A DNA stretch of 64,000 bases from Beverwykella pulmonaria. Taxonomy: Eukaryota > Ascomycota > Dothideomycetes > Pleosporales > Melanommataceae. The notes beneath the pieces are model-generated. The model was not told the DNA's origin, did not search any database, and was given only the letters and a program-made list of their open reading frames with translations. The position numbers and the translations under genes are program-made. The DNA lies in NCBI GenBank assembly GCA_001599595.1, contig BCHH01000002.1:4502055-4566054 (forward strand), in the 5' to 3' direction. Shown in pieces: positions 12,872 through 23,027 of the stretch (position 1 is the stretch's first letter; each line of letters opens with the position of its first letter).

Positions 12872-14724
12872 TCATTTCCTCAGCAACGTTGTCCCCTCAT
12901 TTGCGCTCTCTCCGTGGCCCACCGCGCCCACATCTTCTTCCTCGTCTTCGCTCGATTCACTCTCGCTCCAGCCTTCAGCTTCTAGTCCCTCACCGCGTAT
13001 ACCGAAGCTCAGAAGAAAGCCCAGGAACGCCACACCGGCGAAGATGCCGAAAGCGAGGGCCTCGCCTTTGGGCTTGAGCTTTGTAGATGCCGTGAAGAGA
13101 GAGCCGGATATGAAGGGGCCTGCGGCACGGCCAGCAGCGGAGAGGGTTTGGGCGAGTCCGTTCAGAGTACCGAGCACGTTGTGGTTCGGGGCCGAATTGG
13201 TTATCTGCGTAGCTTCGTCAGCACTGCACGCGACAACATCCAAGAGCAATATGGACTTACCAAGAGCAGCGCAGAGGTCAGGCCTCCAACACTCGCAATG
13301 GTCTTGATCACCAGTATAAAACCAAGCTCAGCCCACAGCCAGCCTCTACCGGTCCCAATATTGTGCCAAGGAGCGTTCTCCTGATACCCAACCCAGGGCA
13401 TGAGCAGAAATGCTACCACAAACGCCGCCAGACTAACCCGATAGGTAACCCGGTTGCCAATTTTCTCCCGGAGCTTGCCATATATTCCGATCTGGAAAAG
13501 AATGGTAATGGCGCCCGCAAATGCCAAAGATACGCCGACGGCTTCTGGTTTGAGTCCCCTGCCCGTCGGCGGCTGCTCTTCGGCAAAGATGGGGTAGAGC
13601 GAGTTATACGAAATGTTGGCCAGCTGGAAGATGGTATACGTGACAAGGAGAAGAATGGTGTCGCGGTTGAATATCCCTCTCCTCACAAAGGTGTCGCCGG
13701 AGGGCTGGGGGAACAGCGCTGGGGCTGACGCTTGTGATTCGTCGTCTTCGGCTTCGGCTTCGGCTTCGTTTTCTTCCTGAACGCCGTCCAAGTGACTGTC
13801 GTGGTGGTGGTGAGGGAGGTGACGGTGATGATGATGATGACTAGCGCTTTTCCTCCTTCCCATCAATCGTTTTATGTACGTGGGCCGCGTCGAGCTCGTG
13901 AACTGCCAAAGCCATGTAAAGAGATTCTCCACCCTCTTGCCCAGCGGAGGCAAATCCCGGGCTTCCTCCAGACTCTCCTCGAGGAAAAGCATGCATATAA
14001 CCAGGTCTATCGCAAGGACGACTGCCGAGAATAGGTTGGGGAGCAGGTATGGGTACGGGTTCTTCTCGCCGGGGCGAAATGGGTTATGGTAGAAGACGAG
14101 CACGCCGCCCACGAGCGGTCCTGTAATGCCGCCGATACCGTACACTACTGGCAGGTAGGTGAAGGCCTTCGACTGGTTGCTGCGGTCGGTTATCTCGCCC
14201 AGACACGTTGACACGACGCCGGCGTTCCCATTGACAAAGCCCATGAGCATCTGCACCACAATGGCCTGCCAGAGCGTGCGGCAGAACCCAAACGCCACAA
14301 AGCACGCCAGGGTGAGCAGCGTGCCGAGCAGTATCACGGGCTTCCTGCCAATCCTGTCTGAAAGCGAGCCCCAGAAAAAATTGGTCGCGAACTGAGCGAG
14401 GGCGAATGAGGACGCGATCACGCCCACATACAGCCCCATCTTCCCCTCCTTGACCTCAGGAAAGGCCTTTGCCATCTCAGGCAGGTACGGGCTGATGGAA
14501 TTGAGGGCTGTCTGCTCGGCCAAGGCGATGACGGCCAAAACTGCGAGCTGCCTCGTGGGCAGCGGTGACTCATGGTGGATCTCTTCCGACTCGGAGCCGT
14601 GGTGGGGCGAGGTGGCGCCAGAAAGTGGCCGGCCTCGCGAGGTAGGCGGCTTCGTGGGAAAGGTCTGGTAATGCAGCGTCGACGACTTTCGCGTGGGTTG
14701 GATCGAAGGCCTGGTGCGACCCAT
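12872..14724 (-). CDS. MFS transporter, DHA1 type, with histidine-rich loop
   Basis: Major facilitator superfamily transporter of 598 aa. Two exons, 13261-14724 and 12872-13204, with intron 13205-13260 (GTAAGT..CAG). Twelve membrane segments are expected. The MFS motif A is explicit as GSLSDRIGRKPV at about residues 119-130. The architecture resembles the YCR023C / zinc-induced-facilitator-like group of proton antiporters, an assignment by overall look. A cytosolic loop between TM6 and TM7 carries a histidine cluster (HHHHHRHLPHHHHDSH, residues 296-311) followed by an acidic stretch, and a second acidic segment lies near the C-terminus. The substrate is unknown; the His/acidic loop would fit metal sensing or metal-linked transport. 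Confidence 0.92.
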
Positions 14725-16092
14725 GGCGGGGCGCGGATGGGAAGGCGTGACGGTGTGGGGGTAGGGAGGGGGTCGCGAGTCTACCCCGTAGAGGCAGCGT
14801 GCTCAATGCAAGGCCTTTTGCGCATTGAGGAGGGTGGCGGCGTGAAAGATGGGCAAAATGGATGGGAGATGGTATGGGTGGTGCAGAAGCTGAACTTTGG
14901 CATAGCTATTCCGTCATCGTCATCCCAGGTCCAGTTTGCAGATCCCGACCGGCCGGCTTGGCCAATGACAGGCCGTCTCGTCGTCACCACCAGATCGGGT
15001 ATTGTGCATTGTCAGGTCTGCCTGGTGCGTCTGGTGCGTCCGGTGCGTCCGGATATCGCTTCTCCATTTCTATTCGCACGACAATGGGGGTCGTTGTGAA
15101 TTGCCAGGTCGCCAAAACAGTCTGTCTGGTGCACCCGAGCACTGCTTCTCCCTTTCTATTCGCACGACAACGGGGATGATATCAACCGACGGCCTTTGAA
15201 ATTTACAAGTGCACGTGTGTTTCATTTCGCCCAACACCAGCACTTATCCATGGTGCCAAGTTGCTAGTACGCCCTCCAGCTCCTGGTCATGTGCGCAGCA
15301 CTTTACTCTCGCGCGAGCATACACCAAGGCGCAACCCCATCCACCACGAGACCTTCACCATTTGCTGCCAGCCGGGCTACTATGCGTTGCCATGTCCGCC
15401 CTTAATGAATCTGCTCAGTCCTCGTCAACCAGGCATTCAACACCAAGAATTATAGTCTCTCCTTGCAATATACATCTACATAAATGCTCGCAAATCTGCT
15501 CAGATACTGAGATGCCGCCTAGGTCGCACGCTTTCCATTACCGGACTCCGTGCCAAGGCTGACCACAGCCCATATTAGTCTGGATAAGGCAACCAGCTGG
15601 CCCAGACGGGAATTTTGTAACGCCGACCGGAATGCAAACATACACTGATCCTCTGGAATGTAAACCGCCGACAGTACGGATATTGATAGAGTGCGGGACC
15701 GGTGGGGAATTTGGAAAAGAGGCATGAGCGTCCATCGTAGGGAAATCATCATCAACACAACACTTCAACACTTCACTTCAACACAACACTTCAACACTTC
15801 ACTTCAGCCCTTCACTTCAACCCTTCACTTCAACCCTTCAATTCAACCCTTCACTTCAACCCTTCACTTCAACCCTTCACTTCAACCCTTCACTTCAACC
15901 CTTCACTTCAAGCTCAGCACTACCCTTCACTTCCCTCTCCTCCTCCATTCATTCATCGGTTACGTTCAGATTCCCTAGCTGCAAGCTCACGAATCCCCAT
16001 ACTTCTCTGTCTCTCGTGTTACATCATATCAACACCTCTTATACTCAATTGCTCCATCCTTCCCGGAAAGACGAACCCCTCTTCACAGCACA
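14725..16092. other. Divergent promoter region
   Basis: Lies between the MFS gene (-) and the DJ-1-like gene (+), so it should contain both promoters. Two imperfect copies of a segment containing ttctattcgcacgacaa occur near 15065 and 15155. The 13-bp minisatellite is described separately. No gene was recognised. Confidence 0.5.
15752..15912. repeat. 13-bp minisatellite (TTCAACCCTTCAC)
   Basis: A tandem array with unit ttcaacccttcac. It is irregular at its 5' end (cttcaacacttcac-type units) and then nearly perfect from about 15818, with single-base variants such as caattcaac. The array is pyrimidine-rich on the plus strand and ends about 180 bp upstream of the DJ-1-like start codon. Confidence 0.9.
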
Positions 16093-17028
16093 ATGCGTTT
16101 CTCAACACTCACTCCCTTCCTCGCAGCCCTCCCCTCTGCCCTCGCCGTTCCAGAAAAACCCAACATCACCGACACCACCGACCTCCCCCTACACTTCGGA
16201 CTCGTCTTATTCCCCTTCTTTCAAACCCTCGACGTTTTCGGTCCAATGGACGTCCTAAATTCTCTCTCCCTGCTCTTCAAACTGCCCCTGCAACTCTCCA
16301 TCCTCAGCGCCACTACGGACGGCGTGAGCAGCTCGCCCGCCAGTGGCGGGATGAACATGACACACAACGATTTTGGTGAAGCCATCGTGCCGACGATAAC
16401 CTTCAAGGACTATCTTGCTACTGCTGGAAATGCTCCAATTCACGCGAGGCATGAGGGGCATGAAGAGCTTGCTGGCGGAGTGAACAAGATAGAATGTGGA
16501 AAGAAGAGAATGGATATGAATATGGATATGAAAAAGAAGGATATTGAAGTGCTGATTATCCCGGGTGGTGGTGGGACTAGGGGTCCATTGAAGGAGGAGA
16601 TTGCGTTTGTGAAGGAGATGTATCCAAAGGTGAGTTTTCACAATAGCGTTGGAAAGTCTGGCTTTGAGCGAAATGATGGGCTAACGAGGCGCTAGGTCAA
16701 ATATATCCTCACCGTTTGCACGGGAGCAACCATCGCATCGCGCGCCGGCATTCTCGATGGGAGGAGAGCGACTACAAACAAGCTAGCCTGGAAGTGGGCG
16801 ACGTCGACCGGACCAAACACGAACTGGGTCGGCAAAGCGCGCTGGGTCGACGATGGCAACATCTGGTCCTCATCTGGTGTATCAGCAGGCACAGACATGA
16901 TGTACGCTTGGGTTGGACATATCTACGGCGAGGAAGTTGCAGACTATCTCTCCAAAGCGGCGGAATACACTAGGTGGATGGATGCGGAGAACGACCCTTT
17001 CTCTGCTATCTGGGAGGTTCCTGTTTGA
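16093..17028 (+). CDS. Secreted DJ-1/PfpI-like (GATase1-fold) protein
   Basis: DJ-1/PfpI superfamily protein of 289 aa. Two exons, 16093-16629 and 16696-17028, with intron 16630-16695 (GTGAGT..TAG). The start MRFSTLTPFLAALPSALAV is a signal peptide, unusual for this mostly cytosolic superfamily. The domain begins with LPLHFGLVLFPFFQTLDVFG. The nucleophile elbow is TVCTGATIASRAG with Cys187, and the conserved GILDGRRATTNK follows. A lineage-type insertion before the IPGGGGTRGP strand carries HARHEGHEE and the Met-rich MDMNMDMKKK. Relatives include glyoxalase-III-like enzymes, amidases and isonitrile hydratase-like proteins, and which activity applies cannot be told. The promoter contains the minisatellite at 15752-15912. 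Confidence 0.88.
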
Positions 17029-17675
17029 ATAAAGAGAAAGGAAAAGGTGGTTGAAGTAAAATGTGTATGTTTTGATGGCGAGGTGCGAGAAGAGCGAGGG
17101 ATTCTTGTGAGAGGGTATTATAGGACTATTGTTATTCGTGTATATATTCGATATTGGTTATGTGGAGAGTAGTCCTCACTTCAGGAGGAACCATAAGTGG
17201 AGACGGTTCTATTATAGATTTGAAAATATATAGACTAGATGCTGAAACTCAAAGTATAAGTGATAGAACGCTGTCAAGGTGTAAAGAAATAATCTTTGTA
17301 CCAAGGACCAGTAAGGGCCAGAAGCGTTCGGTCGCAGTGAATGCAGGACGAGATCTAGCGCACTTCACTGCTACTTATAAGTTTCGCCAACTTAACTATC
17401 GCGAGGGATTAGACCGTAGAAGATCACTCATCTTCCCCAGATCGCTTGTTTCACAACGTATCTATTGCGCAAAGATCGTCCAAACTTCCAACCACCCTTT
17501 AATAGTAAAATTTGGTTGCAGAAACGCAAACTTGGAAAGAGATAGAGACAGTCAGATGTTGGGCAGTGGACAGGCTCCGGGTCTTGGTATTGAATTAGGA
17601 CTGTGCGATGAGGAGTGAGTTGCAAATATAATACATGTAACAGTAGGAGCATTTTTTCAATCCAAAACGCCTCAG
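17029..17675. other. Convergent intergenic region
   Basis: Between the 3' ends of the DJ-1-like gene (+) and the 243-aa gene (-). A plus-strand frame is open for about 150 codons but has no ATG-led motif or family resemblance and is treated as chance. Confidence 0.45.
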
Positions 17676-18463
17676 TTATTGCCGGACCACGTTCGACACA
17701 CCCTCCCTAAACAATGTCATTGCGTATATCAGGTGAAAAGAAAGCAAGACTTGCGGTAACAGGGGCTCGTTACCAACCGGTTTGAAGGCGATGTCGGAGT
17801 ATTCTATCAGAACTGTGTTGGCATCTCTTCTCGAGTCCCTCCACACTGAAAACCGATGAACACCAGCAAGATATCCTGTATCCGATCCAAATGCAAAGTC
17901 AATATAACTATGCGTCTGAGTTGCGTCGGATGACTCCTCTTCTAGCTGACAGTCCACGACCTGGAACCCGCCAAACAACTTTGAGTGCAACGGTGGTAAT
18001 TTTCGCTCTAGGAGTTGAGATGCTGACCAAATGGGAGGGCATGTATTCATTTCGCCCAGTCCTGAATATATTTCAGAGGAAGATACATAATCAGAGAGTA
18101 GAAAACGCCGAGCTTACGATTTTCGTAACCAACCAAATCCAATCGCAATGTGTTCAGCACCCACCTCTCAGGAGCGAGTACATACCCTCCAAAGAAGCCC
18201 TTGACAAATCGTGCCAAAATAATCTCATCAGAAACGCCATGGGGAACGTTCAATTCGATCGATCGACTGCTGTTGTGGGAAATGTGGTTCTTAGGGTTCA
18301 CGATCGACTTGACGGACTTTGAATTTCTGAAAGTGCCGGGTGCGGTTCTGGTGCTGGATATAATTCTGGTGTCTATTAAGGAGATATGTTGCCAGGTAAA
18401 GATGGAATATGCGATAGCCGCAGTAAGGATAACAGATACAGATGTTGCGAGAATTTGATTCAT
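17676..18463 (-). CDS. Hypothetical protein with N-terminal membrane anchor
   Basis: Two exons, 18118-18463 and 17676-18061, with intron 18062-18117 (GTAAGC..TTCAG, 56 bp). The product is 243 aa. Residues 1-25 (MNQILATSVSVILTAAIAYS) form a signal-anchor or signal peptide. The middle has the motif ARFVKGFFGGYVLAPERWVL, which I associate with fungal proteins of unknown function, followed by a beta-rich C-terminal half containing THSYIDFAFGSD. The spliced join RLGEMNTCPPIW is in frame without stops. No catalytic signature is visible. Confidence 0.65.
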
Positions 18464-20276
18464 TGGTGAGGTGAAAAGTGTCCTGCGAGGTGGAAATGTC
18501 TTGAAATATTAGAACCGCTAGACTGGTATTGCTTATGGGTATATATATGTCTTAGAGGTAGCTTTTTTGTCAGTGGAGTTCCGCTCCGTAATCACCCGTC
18601 ATGAGGCTGTGAACTCATCTTGGCGTACTACCATGATTCCGTAGTCCATCGCGAATTCCGAGATTAGACAGAAAATTCGACAGAGAGTTTGTTCAAAGTC
18701 GTTTTACGAGATATCCTAATACTTTACAGTGGAATAACCGCTACTATAACCACTCGTTCCTGAAACTCTACCGCAAATAGGTTGGTTGTCTAACATTTGA
18801 CGTTGCATTCAGTCTTCAACCCGACAGTATATGACGCTGTACTTGCACCCGCGATCCCATATGCTGTTCTTTATGGGATACATTTCTACCTTAGTTCCAG
18901 GTTGTGGTCTTTGTGTTTTCGTCTACAACTTTAATGTTACCCTTCTCTTTGCTTTCTGCTATCTAGCCATATGTGCTGCAGCAATAGAGTGCGGAGACTT
19001 TTGATGTAGGGCGATGTCGCGGTGCCAATTTTGACATGATTGAAGTTGTGGAGGTGATATGTAGGACATGGAAGCGGCGCTGAATTGGAGGTATTCTCTG
19101 AGATGAGTAAGCGAACCCATTAGAGGTCGGTTCGCACAACTCCAAATAATTTCGACTTTGTTTTCAGTTTCATCCTTGCCATTAGAATTAACAGTCGAAT
19201 CAAAGTCGACAGTAACAGTGTATATGAACAAAACGTATCAAACAATGCCAAGTTTTAGGCGCCCATTGCTACAATCTGAGCCGGGAGTCAAGAATATCAA
19301 CATTAAAAATACTCATTACCTTCTTCAATATGCTCTAAAAATGAAGCCTCTCTCGTATATTTATTACTTTATGAATCAAGCCCAGACGAAATACTTTGGC
19401 ACTGTATCAAGCTGAATTGCGCCATTCTTACAGTCTTCGGAACCCAAGACGCCACATGGGTTACGAAAAGAGAGTACCCATCCAAAAGCAGCCTGCAGCG
19501 TTAAAAAAGCAGACCATAACGGTCGAGACATGTTTTGCGCTCCGGAGCGTGGAACGGCCGGTTCTTGAAGTTCCCACTTCGTGTTTCATCGACCCTCAAC
19601 CTTCTTTTCCGCTTTCGTTGTTCTGAGACTCAACGTGAAGCAGATCGTGGGGCGCATGAATAATGGTCCCCACAGAGGAATATCCAACAACACTTCAAGA
19701 ACGATTATCTACGGAATTCAATTGGAATGGAAGTCGATTGAGAAGCATTGCACACCAAACAAGCCCTGGGTCAAGTACCGAGATGCTTTGCGAGACGTTC
19801 GAGAATACGCAGCTTGAGTATATCCTTTCATAAACTTGAGACTCGTGGCAGCTGCAACACTCATCATACACACGTTCTTGGCGCCATGAACATGCTCAGC
19901 ACAAGTGGTTAGCCCATCGAATGTGCGTCAGAGGCGACCCACAAGCGGCTGCACGCTTGAGGCAGCATAGTACCAAGCCTTTGGAAACCAGCCCAGCCAT
20001 GACTGTTCCATGTTTCTGGGCAGCCCCCATCATGCGTCCCAGGTAATTCCTTAAAGAACGCAACCCAGTCTTCGGTGGGGCCAGTGTTACCACTTCTTAC
20101 TGCCTCGACGGATCATGCGACGGTGTTGGTGCTCCGTCCTTTATACTTGACGGTGGCGTTGCCTTCTTCTATTCTCCTATTGCTGGCCAATCTTTATAAT
20201 GCTTTAATACTTACTTGACGTGTTTATCCGGCACCCTTTCATAAACGGGCTGGCTTCTATCCGGATTTCTGACAAG
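18464..20276. other. Divergent intergenic region
   Basis: About 1.8 kb between the 243-aa gene (-) and the secreted peptidase-like gene (+). It is AT-rich and has no recognisable coding segment, RNA gene or repeat. A TATA-like cctttatactt lies near 20138-20148, about 130 bp before the ATG at 20277. Confidence 0.5.
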
Positions 20277-21546
20277 ATGTTTACATTACGACACCTTCTT
20301 TCACTCCCGGCGTTCCTATCAACGTCACTGATTGCACACGCGCTCGCTGCTGGCAACGGCTTCATCGACGTGGAACAAAATGACGTTAACGTGGACCTTG
20401 CCGCACAGTTGACGGGAGGGGAGAAATGCGACGATACGGAGTTGAAAAGTATAAGAGAGGGGTTTAACGAGATGAACTTGCTATTCCGTGCCGCGGTGCC
20501 GATGGACTGGAAGGGAGAGGCGGAACTTGAGTTTTTCGGATCTCCAGACCGGGTGCAGAACTACACCCAGATGATTGAGGGGAATCTCGCGCGCGCGGCG
20601 CAGTACTCGAATCTCAAGGGAAACGCGACGCGAAACCCCGATATCCACGTACGATGTGATGACCCGAACGATATATGCGACGAAGGAAACAAGAAAGATG
20701 GGAAACATGTGGCATACAACATTGGAAATGAACCGCATATCAACTTCTGTCAACGATACTTCAATATGGATCCGTTAGAGGATACGGTAGACAAGGCGGC
20801 AGGAAATCAGAACACCAACCGGGACATTATGCAATATTACAATCGAGGTAGGAATTCTATCAATTTGAGTGGAGAAAGAAACTGACCATTTCTAGCAACT
20901 GCCTGGGCAAGGCAAGTGATGCACTTCTCTGCTGTCGGCACAGCAATCATAGAGAGGCCGGTGCTGAATTCACAGTCTAACTCGACTGGCATGTGGACCA
21001 TCAGTACTTCCAAGGGCGCAATGAATACTTCAATCTTGGCTGGTGTCATGAATGCGCATCCAAAGACACCAGGGCCAAACGACATCCAAACATTCAAATA
21101 CGCATACGGCGCAACGCGAGCCAAATTGATCGCAAAGATGACGATCCAGGCGCCGTACGACGCGGCGAACAATGCGGAAAACTACGCTCTATATGCACAG
21201 GCGCGCTACGTGATGTTGAGAAAGAACTTCTTCCCTAATCAGCCGGTGATCCAATTCGACAATGAGATGGTAGTACTGGCAAATCAGCAGCTGCAGGATG
21301 GAGGCGAAAAGAAATATGCATGCTATGACGACACAGATGTGTTGTAAGTCAGCTAAAGTCCAAGTTACGAATGCAGCTAATAACGTTGTTAGGCCGCGTA
21401 AAATGAGTACAAACTCGATCGGTGCGCCGATATCATCTTCTTCGGCTTGGTCGATAGTCGGGACAAGGTCGCGGTGGACAGATCAAGCCAGCTTTGCCCT
21501 GTATTGTACTCTTGTCTGCTGTTGTATTGTGTCAATATTAGGTTAG
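20277..21546 (+). CDS. Secreted putative peptidase-like protein
   Basis: The start is the ATG at 20277, which begins a signal peptide (MFTLRHLLSLPAFLSTSL..ALA). Exons are 20277-20847 and 20896-21343. A probable third exon, 21393-21546, follows an intron with GTAAGT donor, GCTAAT branch and TTAG acceptor, giving 390 aa. If that intron is retained the protein ends 3 nt later at a TAA (21345-21347). The body has CDDTELKSIREGFNEMN near the N-terminus, CQRYF midway and APYDAANNAENYALYAQA near the end. This layout resembles fungal secreted 'putative peptidase domain' proteins related to deuterolysin-type metallopeptidases. The place where a zinc-binding HExxH would sit reads VMHFSAVG, so it may be catalytically inactive. 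Exon 3 would add a Ser-rich segment and a hydrophobic tail (FALYCTLVCCCIVSILG). Confidence 0.6.
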
Positions 21547-22060
21547 TTCCACGGAGGATTCCGATGCCGCAGAGAGCATATATGTTTGTGCAGATACCCA
21601 ATAAGAAAGTGATTAATCAACAACAATCTTGAAGTACAAGAAACGATGAATGCGGAAGTGATACATCATGAACTATGCACTACTAAGTGTTGAGTTGACA
21701 AGAATTGAAGATGATGAGATATACGAGAAGTATGAAATTTGAGGGAGAAGTATGTACAGGGCGAAGCCAACGCGTTAAGAAGTTTGAGCATGGAAAACAG
21801 AAAGTGAAAGTGTTGTTTCGTGGGTATCACCAACGCTGACATAACGCTGGCATATGTAAGCAGAACAGTGAATACAAGAAGAACAAGATTGGGTCCAGCC
21901 CAAGCAGAATGAAGATGAACAAAAGAAGAGAACGCAATAAAGTGACCGAGGCAGACGAGATGAACAGGAATGAGAGGACCTGAAGATCGCAGGTTCCGGG
22001 ATCGCAGAATCCGCAGCCGCAAACAGCAATCCGATCAAGAAGGACCAGATCATGAAGATC
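21547..22060. other. Convergent intergenic region
   Basis: 3' flanks of the peptidase-like gene (+) and the 263-aa gene (-). Minus-strand frames at 21666-22053 are open but overlap each other and lack motifs; no gene is supported. Confidence 0.45.
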
Positions 22061-23027
22061 TTAGCGGCTTGGTGGCTTATCCCAATGCATGAGCATCTGG
22101 TTCAAAGCCCAATTCCATTCTGCGATGAAAGCATCGGAGAGCTGCTTTGCCGCTTCCGCAGACGGTGTATGGCCTCCCCACATGGCAGGCTGCGCCGCCT
22201 GATACTGAGCGTAGTATGGGATCAGTTGACTATGGACGTTAGCTTTAGTACAAGTATATCTAGAGAAAGTTTAGTGTTGGACGTACTCATTTTGGATCTT
22301 GGCAAGAACGAGCCAGCAGAAGTTCCAACTACAGTTGCTCCGGGGGTCTGAATATACGCGGTTCTTGGCTTCATCAAGACACTCTGCACTGTAGATGTAG
22401 TCAGCATACGAACAAAACCCAAGTGTCTTGAGGGTTTCAAAAAATGCATACCTGAATGGGTAATTTTTCGTTAAAGCTCGTATTTCTGTAAGCAGACTGT
22501 GGCTGTTGACGTAATAGGACCCTAGTACCCCGTTAGTCACATCTCAACCCCGACTTAGCATTGCAACTTACAAGCAGCTGTCATAGGCTCAGTAACGTCG
22601 GGAGACCCTAGTACTGCAAATGCTCTTTCGATGCGCCGAAGCTCAACTAAAGTATTAACGTGATGGGCTCTTAGGGCCTGGATCATTTGATCCTTCTCTG
22701 CCTGAAAACGGTCAGTATCAATATATTCTGGGGAAACAATCCGCCGCCGGATCGGAAAGCAAAACATACCACCGAGATTTTTCGAGACCCTGACATCTTC
22801 TGGAATGATGGAACTTGGTATATCCTTGCTGGTGGGCTGCTGTATGTGCTGTGCTCGGAACTGGTAGAGGTCGATGAATACACAGACATGTATATTGGCT
22901 CAGGATACGATCCGAAATTCCTCTCTGAGGACAGATAGCTGGAAAATAATATGTTGAAAGAGGTTGACAAGGCCTGGGATGATTCGAGAAGTGATAGAGG
23001 AGTGGTTTCTTGTTCTAATGAATCCAT
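22061..23027 (-). CDS. Hypothetical protein, four exons
   Basis: Minus-strand exons 22770-23027, 22572-22701, 22287-22521 and 22061-22229 give a continuous 263-aa frame. Introns are 22702-22769 (GTATGT..TTTTCAG), 22522-22571 (GTAAGT..CTAG) and 22230-22286 (GTACGT..ATAG). The first 75 or so residues are Ser/Thr-rich. A later Met (at MSGSRKISV) could be the true start. The rest is predicted helical: AEKDQMIQALRAHHVNTLVE, SAECLDEAKNRVYSD, CSWNFCWLVLAKIQ and a Trp-rich C-terminus (MLMHWDKPPSR). No family is recognised. Bases 22389-22451 look like an in-frame optional intron. Confidence 0.65.

Noticed and set aside
15752..15912. CCCTT-containing array as an internal telomeric repeat
   Set aside because: The unit is 13 bp (TTCAACCCTTCAC) and does not match fungal TTAGGG/CCCTAA repeats.
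17154..17618. 154-codon plus-strand frame after the DJ-1-like gene
   Set aside because: Not ATG-initiated at its start, no family resemblance, and lies in a convergent 3' region.
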